From Scolanthus callimorphus (taxonomy: Eukaryota > Cnidaria > Anthozoa > Actiniaria > Edwardsiidae), in contig CM066919.1 of assembly GCA_033964015.1 (NCBI GenBank), forward strand, positions 620,001 to 684,000: a DNA stretch of 64,000 bases. Direction: 5' to 3'. This document shows, piece by piece, positions 39,413 through 52,017 of this stretch. Position 1 is the first letter of the stretch. Each line of letters opens with the position of its first letter. The position numbers and the translations under genes are program-made. A model generated the notes under the pieces. The model searched no databases. It worked only from the letters and a program-made list of their open reading frames with translations, and had not been told where the DNA came from.

Positions 39413-41171
39413 ATCCTCGGAGACCCAGGGAATTTTTCCTCTGCTCCCCGCTCGCGTTAATCATATTACTTATAGAGGGGTGAAAAAAAAATTCGAGCAA
39501 GCAAACGGCGTCCGAAAAAAAATTCGGGCCGCATTTGCAGTAGGAAAAAATTCTTAACGAGAAAAAAAATTGTCCCTCCCCCCCTCAAATATCTAATGGT
39601 CCGTCCCTAATATGCATGTAATATGAGTCGGAATTCATGCCATCAAATTACAATTATCCCTGCGAGTACTTTGGTCTATGATTAAATTTGGACTTTTTGG
39701 AGCAATTTGCATAAAACAATGGATGGGCTCAAAATTTTGGCACGGGCTTAGGGATCAAACATTTCGGGAAAATCGGGCTCAGGGATCAAAATTTCGCGAA
39801 AAAATAGGGCTCAATGTGTCCTAGATATACCATGTTACGAGGCTGCTTTTTAGTTCTGTTAAATTAAGTTCTATTATAAGCTCTTTAGCAGCTTTAGGTG
39901 ATAGCTGGTATAAAAACGCAGATATAGGTTATTAGGGAGCAGCGATTGAAAAAGAGCAAAAGCAGAGACAGCCAACGAGAGTCTAAAGTCTTGTGTTCTG
40001 TTCTCCGTTGTAAGTATTTCCGGAAAGATCAATTGGCTTTAGGCTTTCAAGTATTCATATTCATAGAGTTTTCAAACAAGATTTTTGTGCGCAAGTGTTT
40101 CTGAGTAAGAATGTGTATTAATAGTCGTTTTGGAATTGTGACACAATAGTTTTCAGAAGAGTTTTCGGTATTTCGCTAGAGTTTCGTAAGAGTTTTGACG
40201 GCTTTTAGTACTTTTGAAATATGAAAAAATCATATTTTGTTTGCTCAAAGCTAAAAGCTGCAAAACAGTGTTTTGTAATAACTTACTTGCAATAATGTGG
40301 AAGCTTTTCTCCTTCCTATAGCTTATAAACAATTGCATTATTGTTTGCTCTGCAATGATAGCTCACTGCCCCTCTTTTGTCAGCTCTAGCAGAGCTTTAT
40401 CTGGCTACACCTCTGCATACTATCATTGATAAAGAGATTCATCAACCTGTCACCTGAGTATGAGGTCATCACAGCATTCAAATGTTGTGTTTTCACGGTA
40501 GTTTAAGTTGACCATGCAATGTTGGCATTGCAGTATCAATACTGATTTGTATCCACGTCAGGTTTATAATTGCGTGTCAAAAAGTCAATGAAAAGCAATA
40601 GAAAACTACCGCTCATTTAGCAACACGGATATGTAATTTACGTTCGGAAAAACATGCGTTGTGTTCGATGGCCACTTACATCCGGCTCGCGAATCGTCTA
40701 GAAGTCTGCGTGAAAATGATCTCATACCAGTGAATAACATGCTTTGGAAGCTGTGACAGCTTTCAAGAATAGAACTAAAGTGTTCATAATGTTAACAGTT
40801 AATACTTACCGATATTCTCTGAAATTCCACGAACATGTTGTGAAAGAGCACGCACGCGTCGTCGAGAAACCAAATAAATCAAATGGGTATCCTGTGGCAT
40901 GTTGCCAACGCCAGTCGAAAATATTTATCCCCTCACGTACTTTAATCGTACTGCGCATGCGCAACAATCAAAGAGTGATACTGGTGAGCTCGTGAGTACG
41001 GTACATTTGCAAACTGTGGTACAAAATTAGAGAACGATATAATTCTCTTCATACTGAGTCGAATTTGTTATCCATCATGAGCTATAACCATTTGAATGTA
41101 TACCTGTTGTCTTCCTCAAATGTTTCGTGCACTTCTGGCTATGTATTTGAGCTACACGGGAGTTGATCTAG
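39413..41171. other. Intergenic / possible LINE 5' region
   Basis: No gene recognised. The part nearest 41171 may be 5' UTR of the LINE. AT-rich with no clear boundary or TSD. Confidence 0.4.
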
Positions 41172-42292
41172 AAGAAGTTGAATCTAGAAGAAGATAACTT
41201 TATCGTGAACGATAATGGCACGTGCGTGGTTTTTAAAACCAGTAACATCACCTTCAATTTCTATTTGAAAGCAAAAACGTTGCAGATTCAAGGGAAGGAA
41301 ACAGACGAAATCAAAAATAGCTTTATGATTCTTGCCAAAGCTAACGTCAACGAAGCCAACGACATTGATGCAAGCGCCTTCGAAGAAGAAGCGGCTCCAT
41401 CTTCCGACATTGAAGTTCTTTCAACCACTGTTGGGCCTTCTACTTCATCCTTTGTCGAGCACTTCAATGCCGAAATCTCATTTTTAAAAAGTGAAATCAA
41501 TGCCTTGAAGAATGGCCAGTTTGCTCAATCCACCTCTTCAGGAGAAGTCGCAAAACTCACCCAAGAAAATGAAGCTTTAAGACGTGAATTGATTTCGCAA
41601 AAAAATATCTGCAAATCGTTGACCGAGGAAAGGGACTCCTTGATATGCACCGTTAAAATCCTATCACGGGACCTGTACAAATCTCCCCCTCCAGCCTCGG
41701 CTACGCCAGCGCCAGCTAAACCGGCAAATTCAAACGCTGCCAATCGTCTATCTACTTTGCCTCCTCCGTCAGAACATCAACCCGACACTCCACTCGAACC
41801 TAAAGAAACTACGGTTATCATTGGCGATTCAATTCTGCAGCATACGCAAGGTTACCAACTAGGAAAGGATGTTGGCTCCCGGGTGGTCGTACGTTCATTT
41901 AGCGGTGCTTCTACGAAGCATATGAAATCATATCTACAACCGACAGTTGAAGACTCCCCTACTCGCATTGTCCTACATGTTGGAACTAATGACCTTCGTG
42001 ACAAAACCCGAGTCAAGTTGCTGACGCTATCCAAGATTTGGGCAAGATTATTGAGTCCTCGTGTAATTCTGAGATCGTAATTTCTGAGCTCGTCACCCGA
42101 AAAGATCACTTCAAGGACGCTGTGAAAACTACAAACGACTTGATCAAGAAGCTCTGTAATCAACACAAGTGGAAGCTGGTAAAACACAACAACATAAATG
42201 ACAAACATTTAAACAGGCGAGGGCTTCACTTAACTAAACAAGGTAATGAGCTCCTTCATAAGAACTTTGTTAATTTCTTATCTAACGTATAG
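41172..42292 (+). pseudogene. LINE ORF1: SGNH/GDSL esterase-type protein, one frameshift
   Basis: Open from 41172 without a clear ATG (the first in-frame sense codons are non-ATG, so the N-terminus may be offset). Residues ~95-175 are coiled-coil-like (EISFLKSEINAL; LTQENEALRRELISQ), then a Pro/Ala linker. The esterase domain has VIIGDSILQHT (catalytic Ser block) and LHVGTNDL (GTND block). At about 42020 the frame shifts by one base; the rest (KIIESSCNSEIVISELVTRKD, RRGLHLTKQGNELLHKNF) continues to 42292 with the terminal His block. Family role: RNA binding/esterase of CR1-type ORF1. Confidence 0.8.
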
Positions 42293-42301
42293 GTCAAACC
42301 A

Positions 42302-45202
42302 TTGAATGCCGTTTGTTTGGAGAAATCTAACATTACCAAACAATCCGTATACAATTTCCAGTTACCAACCGTTAGTGGGTTTAAATTAGCTTCTCTAAAT
42401 GTTAATAGCTTGTCTGCCCATATTGACGAAGTTCGCATTCTTCTTGATAATAATAACTTAGACACTCTCGCAATTCAAGAAACCAAATTAGATTCCTCTC
42501 ATTTAGACTCTGATATTCAGATTCCGAATTACGATTTAATTAGAAGAGACAGACTTAGCAATCAAGGTGGAGGCGTGTGTTTTTATGTGCGATCAGTAAT
42601 CAATTTCTCCGTGCGCAATGACCTCGCTAATTCTGATTTAGAAAATCTATGCCTTGAAATACGGATGCCGCACTCTAAACCGCTCATTGTCGTAAACTGG
42701 TATCGGCCTCCTGATTCATCTGTGAGACTCTATCCTCAAATCGAGAATCTAATCGGATTACTCGACCAGTCAAATCTAGATTTCTTTTTGGTAGGAGATA
42801 TGAACGCTAATATGGCCGCTACTACTTACGATAATGACGTTAGGCATCTAAATGACATCGCTGATATTTATGGCCTACACCAGCTGATAAACGAACCCAC
42901 ACGTATAACAGAAAAATCATCTACTCTTATTGATTTGATTTTTACTAACATTCCTGAAAGGGTTGTTTGTTCTGGTGTTGCCCATATTTCTATTAGCGAC
43001 CATAGCCTTGTATATGCATATCGAAAATTAGCTGTTGAATTACCTAAAAGAGGGCATAGCTCAGTAACCTTCAGAAATTTCAAACACTTTGACAGCGTAA
43101 ACTTTCGAAATGATATTATGAGTCAAGATTGGAATTTTGATAGCCAAACAAAGGATCCCAATCAGCTTTGGTCTGAATGGAAATCAAAATTCCACGCCAT
43201 TGCTGATAAACACGCACCACTTTGCACAAAGCGTGTGCGCGCTAAAGCGTCTCCGTGGATTTCCGCTGACTTGAAAGAAAAAATGCATAAACGAGATGTT
43301 ATGAAAATAAAAGCCATCAAGTCTAACAATCCACACGATTGGGCAAATTTTAAAAGAACGCGCAACATGGTCAATTCTGAAATAAAGCGTACTAAAGAGC
43401 GCTATTACCAAAATAAATTTGCTGAATCTGACGGTGATCCTCGTAAAACGTGGCGGGTGATCAACGAGCTTACTTCTCGGAAAACTAGCAAGCCTTCAAT
43501 TAAGGAGTTAAGACTGGATGGAGAACCAATAACGAATCCATCTGTTTTGTCGAACGCTTTCAATGATCACTTCTCTTTAATTGGTCCGAAGCTCGCAGCA
43601 GAAATACCAGTGTTTAACAGTACTAGTCCTGTTAGTTTTTATGACTACATTCCGAAGGTGGTTTCGAATTTCCAATTCCATCAAATTGGTAATAGCCAAG
43701 TTATAAATCTACTAAAGAAAATAAAGAAGACAAAAGGGGCTGGTCTTGATCACATTTCAAGTCGACTTGTTCTAGAGTGCGCCGATCTTATTGCACCACA
43801 ATTGACAATTATTTTCAATGCCTCGCTAATTTCAGGCATTTTCCCAGACGACTGGAAATGTGCTCGAGTCACCCCCCTCTTTAAGCAAGGCGATAAATGC
43901 GATATAGATAATTATCGTCCAATATCCGTGATCTCAGTAATAGGCAAAGTTTTTGAAAGAATAGTTTATAATCAAATATTTGCTTATTTGTCTGAACACA
44001 ATGTTCTTTCCAAATACCAATCTGGTTTTCGAGCTCTCCACTCTACTCAAACCGCATTGCTTGACGCAACTGATAGCTGGTCTTATAATATTGACCAGGG
44101 CAATGTAAATGCTGTTGTTTTTTTAGATCTGAAGAAAGCGTTCGATACAGTTGATCACAATATTATGTTATCTAAACTAAATTGTTACGGTATTACTGGA
44201 ATTGCGCATAAATGGTTTGCCTCATACCTAGACAATCGTGCACAAAAATGCCTTGTCAATGGTTCCCTTTCCAAAACATGTTTTCTGGAATGTGGAATTC
44301 CCCAGGGAACAATTCTAGGACCTTTGTTGTTTTTACTTTATATCAATGACCTTCCGAATTGTCTAAGCAAATCGATACCAAGAATGTACGCAGATGATAC
44401 TCATCTGACATTGTCTGGAAATGATGTTGGCTCCATCCAGTCTACTTTAAACGATGACTTGCTAAACATTAGCTGTTGGCTCTCGGTGAACAAATTAACT
44501 CTCAACATGACTAAAACTGAATTTATGTTAATTGGCTCTCGGCAAAGACTGAATAATTTCCCGCACCCCCCTAATCTAGAAATAAATAATATACCAATAA
44601 AACAATCTCATTCGGCAAAATCTCTAGGAGTTATAATCGATGAACATTTGACATGGGAAACACATGTTGATACAATATCTAAGAAAATTGCTGCCGGTGT
44701 TGGAGCTTTAAAACGAATCAGGAACTGTGTACCAAGAACAACTCTACTTGATGTTTATCAAGGCCTCGTGCAATCTCATTTTGATTATTGTAACATTGTT
44801 TGGGGTTCCTGTGGTAGTACAATTGCTAATAAACTACAAAAGCTCCAAAACCGAGCAGCCCGTATTATTACGAATTCTAATTACGATGCCGATGCCAACC
44901 TCCTTTTTGACCAGTTAGGATGGCGCAATCTCCACTGCCAACGTCAAATAACTAAGGCAATAATGATGTTCAAATCTCACAATGAACTAGTGCCTAGTTA
45001 CTTGTCCTCTAGATTTGTTCACCGAGAGGATATATCTCCTAACTATAATCTTAGAAACTCCGAGAATAAGTTGGTTGTTCCCCTGCCACGTACTAACTAT
45101 TATAAAAACAGCTTTAGCTATAGTGGTGCTGTTCTGTGGAACAAACTTCCCCCCAACTTAAGAGAAACTCAGTCTCTTCAAATTTTCGGCGACAGTTATT
45201 AA
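42302..45202 (+). CDS. LINE ORF2: endonuclease-reverse transcriptase
   Basis: 966 codons, intact. The start is taken at 42302; the frame opens just after ORF1 and the exact initiator is uncertain. Endonuclease (~25-235): LNVNSLSAHIDEV, QETKLDSS, VGDMNANM, SISDHSLVY. RT (~500-770): CARVTPLFKQGDK, NYRPISVISVIGKVFERI, QSGFRALHSTQTALL, FLDLKKAFDTVDH, GIPQGTILGPLLFLLYINDL and the active site MYADDTHL. It ends in a CR1/Jockey-type C-terminal region (FDYCNIVWGSC, KLQKLQNRAARII). It nicks target DNA and primes reverse transcription. All catalytic motifs are present. Confidence 0.92.
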   Translation: MNAVCLEKSNITKQSVYNFQLPTVSGFKLASLNVNSLSAHIDEVRILLDNNNLDTLAIQETKLDSSHLDSDIQIPNYDLIRRDRLSNQGGGVCFYVRSVINFSVRNDLANSDLENLCLEIRMPHSKPLIVVNWYRPPDSSVRLYPQIENLIGLLDQSNLDFFLVGDMNANMAATTYDNDVRHLNDIADIYGLHQLINEPTRITEKSSTLIDLIFTNIPERVVCSGVAHISISDHSLVYAYRKLAVELPKRGHSSVTFRNFKHFDSVNFRNDIMSQDWNFDSQTKDPNQLWSEWKSKFHAIADKHAPLCTKRVRAKASPWISADLKEKMHKRDVMKIKAIKSNNPHDWANFKRTRNMVNSEIKRTKERYYQNKFAESDGDPRKTWRVINELTSRKTSKPSIKELRLDGEPITNPSVLSNAFNDHFSLIGPKLAAEIPVFNSTSPVSFYDYIPKVVSNFQFHQIGNSQVINLLKKIKKTKGAGLDHISSRLVLECADLIAPQLTIIFNASLISGIFPDDWKCARVTPLFKQGDKCDIDNYRPISVISVIGKVFERIVYNQIFAYLSEHNVLSKYQSGFRALHSTQTALLDATDSWSYNIDQGNVNAVVFLDLKKAFDTVDHNIMLSKLNCYGITGIAHKWFASYLDNRAQKCLVNGSLSKTCFLECGIPQGTILGPLLFLLYINDLPNCLSKSIPRMYADDTHLTLSGNDVGSIQSTLNDDLLNISCWLSVNKLTLNMTKTEFMLIGSRQRLNNFPHPPNLEINNIPIKQSHSAKSLGVIIDEHLTWETHVDTISKKIAAGVGALKRIRNCVPRTTLLDVYQGLVQSHFDYCNIVWGSCGSTIANKLQKLQNRAARIITNSNYDADANLLFDQLGWRNLHCQRQITKAIMMFKSHNELVPSYLSSRFVHREDISPNYNLRNSENKLVVPLPRTNYYKNSFSYSGAVLWNKLPPNLRETQSLQIFGDSY

Positions 45203-45353
45203 ACTTATACCCAAACAACACGGCATTCATGGAAAACAGGCTTTAATTTTCTTTTCCTTAGTTTGTATATAATATAGATAGTTGTTCATAGTGTAGATAG
45301 TAATTAAGATATTTATATTTCGCCTGATGATTTTTAACCGTGTTCAATTTTAA

Positions 45354-45384
45354 TAAAGATGATGATGATGATGATGATGATGAT
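45354..45384 (+). repeat. (GAT)n tail at the LINE 3' end
   Basis: About ten GAT/ATG units directly after TTTTAATAAA, the expected simple-repeat tail of a CR1/L2-like element. Confidence 0.85.
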
Positions 45385-45385
45385 G

Positions 45386-45397
45386 TACATCCCGGGC

Positions 45398-45435
<38 letters not shown>

Positions 45436-45840
45436 TCTTCACTTGTCGACCTGATAGGGGTGCTCGTCGTATTTTTTAGGGGTCAAAATCGACTCTCAGG
45501 TATTTTTTAGGGGGTATCGGAGAAACATTGTGGCTTTCACTAATAAATGGTATTTTTTAGGGGTACGCAAATGAATGAAAGGGTCACAAACCAAGTAAAA
45601 CGTTTTCTTCTTTCTTTGTTCATTTATAGTTCTAAAATAAGCTTGTTTTGAGATGAAAAACAATAAACAATAACAAAAAAGGTTTATTGTTGGTATTTTT
45701 TAGGGGTCATTTTGTTTTATAAGGTATTTTTTAGGGGTTGGATTTTTTGCGTCCTGGTATTTTTTAGGGTATATTTTCCGATGTCCCGACGAGCACCCCT
45801 ATCACTCTTACATGGGAGAACCCCCCCGGGATCCCGGGTT
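45386..45840. mobile_element. Hairpin-ended repeat with six GTATTTTTTAGGGG motifs
   Basis: Left arm: CCCGGGCCCGGG, a G-run of >30 bp, then GATAGGGGTGCTCGTCG. The right arm mirrors it as CGACGAGCACCCCTATC...GAACCCCCCCGGGATCCCGGG. Between them GTATTTTTTAGGGG(T) recurs about six times. Non-coding MITE-like element; the long G run may be an assembly problem spot. Confidence 0.65.
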
Positions 45841-46289
45841 TACATGTGGTCTTGGAGAATTGCCACATGAAGTTTCAGGGTTTCAAAGCACAGTTTACGT
45901 TCATGTGTGTCATAGGAACGTCTAAATCCGATCAACGATTCCACTTCAAATATAGTAAGTTGTACATTTAAATTATTTGAGTGAAAGAAATTGACGATAG
46001 ACAATTTTTGGTTGCGTTTTGTTGAGCGTTTTCATAGCGTTGGGGTCAACACAGCGGTTGTTAATTAGACAAATTATCGTGAAAATTGCCAAATTCGTTG
46101 ACCGATTCTCAAGCGCTCATAAAATAAGCCAGCCTATTCTTTGTAGTTCGTTGAAGTAACGTATCTCTAGAGTCTAAAACCTGAATTTCAAGTAATTTGC
46201 AGGTTTACCTCTACGAAAAAAAGAACATTTAATTTTGCTTGTCCTGCTGTCAAGTACCTACTAGAGAATGTTCTTGTGGGGGGTCGAGC
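45841..46289. other. Intergenic, nothing recognised
   Basis: No genes or clear repeats. Confidence 0.4.
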
Positions 46290-47547
<1,258 letters not shown>

Positions 47548-47661
47548 CTGTTAAGCAGCCCAAACCAGTGAACCCGTCCGGACAGATGCACTTGAACATC
47601 ATACCCTCTAAATTACTACATGTGCCACCATCCTTGCATCCATCGGCCGGACACATGTCCG
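47548..47661 (-). CDS. EGF-like domain exon of a host extracellular protein
   Basis: 114 bp: acceptor TTTTGGGCAACAG, donor ACAG|GTAATT, both phase 1. It encodes one six-cysteine EGF module: MCPADGCKDGGTC, then FKCICPDGFTG and GLGC. It is a typical shuffled EGF exon and, like the sushi exon at 12878, lies on the minus strand. The two could belong to one large matrix or receptor gene whose introns are filled with the elements described here, but no other exon links them. Confidence 0.82.
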
Positions 47662-47774
47662 CTGTTGCCCAAAATAAGAAACATCAGTTCGTAAATGAAA
47701 TAACTACCAATCTACCCATAATAGCCTAATATACTGGACATTTGGACTGTTCCAGATCTTTGGTTACGCGACCC

Positions 47775-48215
47775 TAAAGCCCGGCGCAAACGGCACAACT
47801 TTGTTGTGCAACAACGTCCAACATTGTTGAACACAACCCGTTTGCGGCGTGTGTTGACAGTACTTGTGCCTTGTTTGCATGATGTTGAACGATGTTTGAA
47901 AACCCGTCAAACTTTTGGCGCAACAACCTTTTCTTTTGTCTTGTGACCAACGAGGCATAACACAACAAAGGTTTGTTCGTTTGCGCTGAACTCTCAACAA
48001 AGTTTGACTCGCGCACGCGCATTGTATACTGTATCCATAGAAATAGAGTGTAAAACAAGGTTTTGCCCAGAATGCATCGCATCGCCAGCGAGGCGAAAAC
48101 AATGTTGAGACGTGTTGTATTCGTTTCCGGCGACGCGCAACATTCAACGACATACGAACAACATTGTTGTTGCAACAAAGTTGAGAAATGTTGAGTCCGT
48201 TTGCGCCGGGCTTAA
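47775..48215. mobile_element. PIF/Harbinger-like MITE, 435 bp plus TAA duplications
   Basis: TIRs AGCCCGGCGCAAACGG (47778 onward and inverted ending at 48212), at least 16 bp perfect, extend imperfectly into TTGTTG/CAACAA-rich arms. TAA at 47775-47777 and 48213-48215 is the 3-bp duplication typical of PIF/Harbinger. No transposase inside; ORFs are shadows of the repeat. Confidence 0.72.
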
Positions 48216-49789
48216 AATATCCACAGAAAGGCTTTGCTTTTGGCCCTGAGGGTCGTTTCTCGAAACGCCCGAAAACTTTTCGGACCCGATAAATTACCCG
48301 AAAAGCGGGTGGATGACGAATTTTGCGTTTCTCGAAACTCCCGACCGCGCCCGATAAAATTGCGTCATTTTTCGCCCCTTTTAGGGGAGAAACCCTTCTC
48401 CCCTAAACTCTTCGGTTTCGGGTTTCCGAAAATCCTCAGAATAGTGAAGAAAGATAACAACATTAACTAAGATTTTTCACTCCTTTGCGACTTTCACATA
48501 GTTACGAACCGAGTTAATGAGCTGATTAAGTGCGCTTCTGCGCACTACGTCCAAGCACCAATCTAATTGATTCAAGAGACAAATTAGTATTCAACTTTAG
48601 AAGACGGACTAAAACGGAGCATAGCAACAGTAGTGAGAGCATTTGTTTTTTCCTTTATATTTCCCTGCACCAGAAATAATGGCGCCTCATAATCAATCAG
48701 ACATTATGAAGAAAGATGACAATATCCCATGCAGTGGACAGTTTAAAGATCGAGAATTCGTAGGATGAATAATTTTGCTCCAAGCGTTGCTATGCAAATC
48801 AGTGTTATCTGGAAAAACTTCAAAGCGCGTGCAAACATCTTCCGCAATTTATTACTTACTCGGCATTTTCCCAACGAAATGAAACCTCACACAATTTTAT
48901 CAATGTTTCCTTGAGATATTGTGCTAAAAGGAATTTTAATTCGGTACGGTTTTAACATTTTATTTCACAAGGTTTGATACCCTGCACTTCATCTCAAAAG
49001 TTCCACATGAATAGGCTCGTTGTCATATTGTTGCTCCATAATATTGCTTGATAAATTTGAAACATTAATTTGTTTGCCTCTTAAATTCATTTCACTAGCT
49101 GGAAATTTAATCAGAAAGTAACCTGGTTATTTGTGCGGGCGATTTGGGGTTTCTTTTGTAATGTATAGACTGCAAATGCCCTCTCGTTCAAGAATGCTAC
49201 ACGTACACAGTGACGCGCGCCCGGATTCAATTGAACACCAAACGCAACACTCAAAATTCGCGTTCTAAATAAATAAATTCAACTCCATAATAATAAGTTA
49301 TTTGTGCTTTCGATTTTGGGTTCTTTTTTTTTTGTAATACAATAGACTTCAAAGTCACTGTAGAGAATCCTATACGAGAGCCTTGATCCAATTGAACATA
49401 TAACAATTGAACTTCGCGCTCAAATAAGTACTACAGAATATGGACAAATTGTTAAGATCAAAGCATTATTTGATTTGTTTACCACAGTAATTGGCCTGAT
49501 AAACTAAACATTGACGCAGTCAACGGTATCATATGGGAACAGCTGCTAGCGGCGAAAATTAATCACTCGAAGAAACTTTTTCCTTTTAGTCAGTTTGCAG
49601 TTAAGAAATATCCGAAATCCGATCTTTATTCTGTAAATTAAATATGGTTTCAAAACTATCGTATCTAGGAAAACACCGACGTTCTCTTGAGAGGCGGGGC
49701 CCCTTTGGAGTTGAAATGGCTCACCAACTCAATAAAGTCTCCCATCTCTTGCGTGGCTTGTTTGCCTGTTCCGCTGTGACTGGGGTTAA
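48216..49789. other. Intergenic, nothing firmly recognised
   Basis: 48250-48470 has repeated CTCGAAAC/CCCGA words with GGGGCG-like arms (possible decayed MITE). 49135-49275 and 49300-49430 are two loosely related ~130-bp units (GATTTTGGGGTTTCTTTTGTAAT versions). No genes. Confidence 0.4.
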
Positions 49790-49925
49790 GGCTGGAAGCG
49801 GCGGCAGGTACAAAACGCAGGTCACAGGTCACAGGTCACATCCCTCCCGCCCACGCTCGTTGAGGATCGCATTCAACCTTTTCGTCTCAATGGACACATG
49901 TGGGATGTGGATGTGAGTGAACCGC
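49790..49925 (+). repeat. CAGGTCA-type repeat, partial copy of the 51.2-51.5 kb palindrome
   Basis: GCGGCAGGTACAAAACGCAGG, then (GTCACAG)n, CATCCCTCCCGCCCACG, and CACATGTGGGATGTGGATGTG. The same blocks occur at 51350-51440 (direct) and inverted at 51214-51300 and 51480-51515. Confidence 0.7.
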
Positions 49926-51213
49926 TGACGATTTCTATTTTTTGTGTACATATGTCATCTTACTTGTATGAGTGCTTCGCTTTTATTCAATTGCAGTATA
50001 CAGCTGTGGTCCTGTCCTATTTTGTTCACTTATTATCTCCAGCCTTCCCTTGGTGACATGTTTTGGCGTACTTTTTCCATTCTTCCAGAGCTTTTCCTTA
50101 ATGCCAGCTGCGATTATTGTGCTGCAGCCGCACTTAATCGGCCCATTTACTATATGGAAACACCTCATCGAGGCATTTGTGTAGTACGACTTCATGGATA
50201 TAAATTCATGTCCAAGTACACCAATATAGATTCACAATTTGTATTGAATTGTCTAGGGTGAGTGCGAGAGCTTTTTGAAAAAGCACAAATGCAGTATATT
50301 CCAAATAGAACGAACGAAAAGCGGTATGATTGCCTGCCAATGCCCTACGTGGACTTCAAATCACTCGGCCCCAAATGGATTCTAATGAATGGTTAGAACT
50401 GCGGTGTATGAATAAAAAACGTAAATGTAAATGTTTGAGACGGACTCCCAAGACATGCAGCTCGTAAGCTGAATAGACCGATCCCTATTTTGACGATAGC
50501 TCCGCCCACTCATAGCAAACAATAGGAAGTTTTCCCTACGGAATTCAAAATGTCCGAGCAACAAACTTGAATATCGAAGATTTTTCAATAATTATTCAGC
50601 TTTTCAAGATAAAAATATAAAATCCAAATTGCATGCAACAACTTCTAACACCTCCCTGCAATCGGTGTCTTTTCCGCGCTCTATGCCAAAGATAAAAATT
50701 TGGCTTGTCCGACGTAGCAACAGTAACTAGGGGTATAACAATGAATGCGGGATCGGTGAATTGCGTTGGGTCTCAACGGCGCTACTGGCAGCCAAGCAAT
50801 CATAAGCACAGACACTGAGGGTAGTTCTTTAACGTTCTTTAACGTACTTCCTGAAACTGTATAGAGTAATAACGGCGAGACGGGGACCCCGGTTTACTGT
50901 CTCATTCAAAATACGAATGGTAAAGATGAACGGTAAACGAGTAGATGATCATCGCAGTTAGAAGTAATCTAAGCGATCGCCATTAAAATAGCAATAACTG
51001 GTAGCAAAAAAATTCCGTCATGAGAACACTTTTACCTTCCATCGCTCGGTCAGATTTTCATTCTAAAAACACCATTATTAGGTGGGAAAAATTGGCGCGC
51101 CTATTGGACAGATTTGTTCTGAACAGTTTACCGACGGAGAGTTGCACCAGCATACGCAGAACACTCAAGGAAGAACAATGGCATGTGAAAAAATTGAAAA
51201 TCGTCAAGTCAGC
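49926..51213. other. Intergenic, no supported gene
   Basis: Short ORFs on both strands at 49944-50261 lack family features. No splice-supported exons seen. Confidence 0.4.
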
Positions 51214-51515
51214 GGTTCACGCACATCCACATCCCACATGTGTCAATTGAGACGAAAAGGCTGAATGCGATCTTCAACGGGCGTGGGTGGGAGGGATGTG
51301 ACATGTGACCTGTGACCTGTGACCCCGTTTGGGGGTCACAGGTCACATGTCACATCCCTCCCACCCACGCCCGTTAAAGATCGCATTCAGCCTTTTCGTC
51401 TCAATTGACACATGTGGGATGTGGATGTGCGTGAACCAGGTCACAGGTCACAGGTCAGACCTGTGACCTGTGACCTGTGACCTGTGACCTGCGTTTTGTA
51501 CCTGCCGCTGGACGC
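51214..51515. repeat. Large palindrome with (ACCTGTG)n arms
   Basis: 51214-51437 is a ~224-bp palindrome: GGTTCACGCACATCCACATC... is mirrored by ...GATGTGGATGTGCGTGAACC, with centre near 51325 (CCCCGTTTGGGGG). A further CAGGTCACAGGTC/GACCTGTGACCTG inverted pair extends to about 51490. It could extrude as a cruciform. It is related to 49790-49925. Confidence 0.8.
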
Positions 51516-51651
51516 GGTGCTTTTCAAGAGTCCTTGGTTAGGGCTCAAAAGTCAATAGAAAACGTGCTCACTCATCGAAATGTGTGCGTATCTGTGAGCT
51601 TTCATGCAGGGGCGTAGCCAGGGGGTGTGTGCGTATCTGTGAGCTTTCATG

Positions 51652-51967
51652 CAGGGGCGTAGCCAGGGGGGGGGGGGGGGGGGGGGGGGGGGGTTCCAGG
51701 GGTTCCGGAACCCCCCCTCTCCCGCAGCGGAACCCCCCTCGCCTTGTTTTGGACCGACTTATTACTAAAATTCGGTAAATATTAATAAACAACAAATAAA
51801 AGCTCCAATAAATGTAGCAAATTTCTTCAAACGCTAGTTTTTTCCCGAGATCAATATTTTTGGCTGGGTTTCCTGTGGCGAGAACGCAAAAACGTCCGAT
51901 TTATGTGGAGTTTTTTATCTTTTGAATTTTGGAACCCCCCCTCTCATAAGTGCTGGCTACGCCCCTG
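51652..51967. mobile_element. hAT-like MITE with CAGGGGCGTAGCCAG ends
   Basis: CAGGGGCGTAGCCAGG at 51652 is mirrored by CTGGCTACGCCCCTG ending 51967. TCATG flanks both sides, a possible 5-bp TSD. A tandem duplication of the left end and its flank precedes it (51607). Inside are a G-run of about 27 and GGAACCCCCC repeats. No transposase. Confidence 0.6.
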
Positions 51968-52017
51968 TCATGGATATGCCACACAAGAAAGCCTTACAAA
52001 GAGAAAGAATATGTAAG

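Larger units (their letters stand above)
41172..45385 (+). mobile_element. CR1/L2-like non-LTR retrotransposon, nearly full length
   Basis: ORF1 with SGNH/GDSL-esterase domain, then ORF2 with apurinic-type endonuclease and RT, a short 3' UTR with AATAAAGATG, and a (GAT/ATG)n tail at 45354-45384. ORF1 esterase, EN-RT ORF2 and a microsatellite 3' end are the CR1/L2 pattern. The 5' limit and TSD are not determined. ORF2 is intact. ORF1 has one frameshift. Confidence 0.88.

Noticed and set aside
49944..50261. 105-aa plus-strand ORF considered as a FLYWCH-like fragment
   Set aside because: Resemblance too weak; key Cys/His pattern not present.
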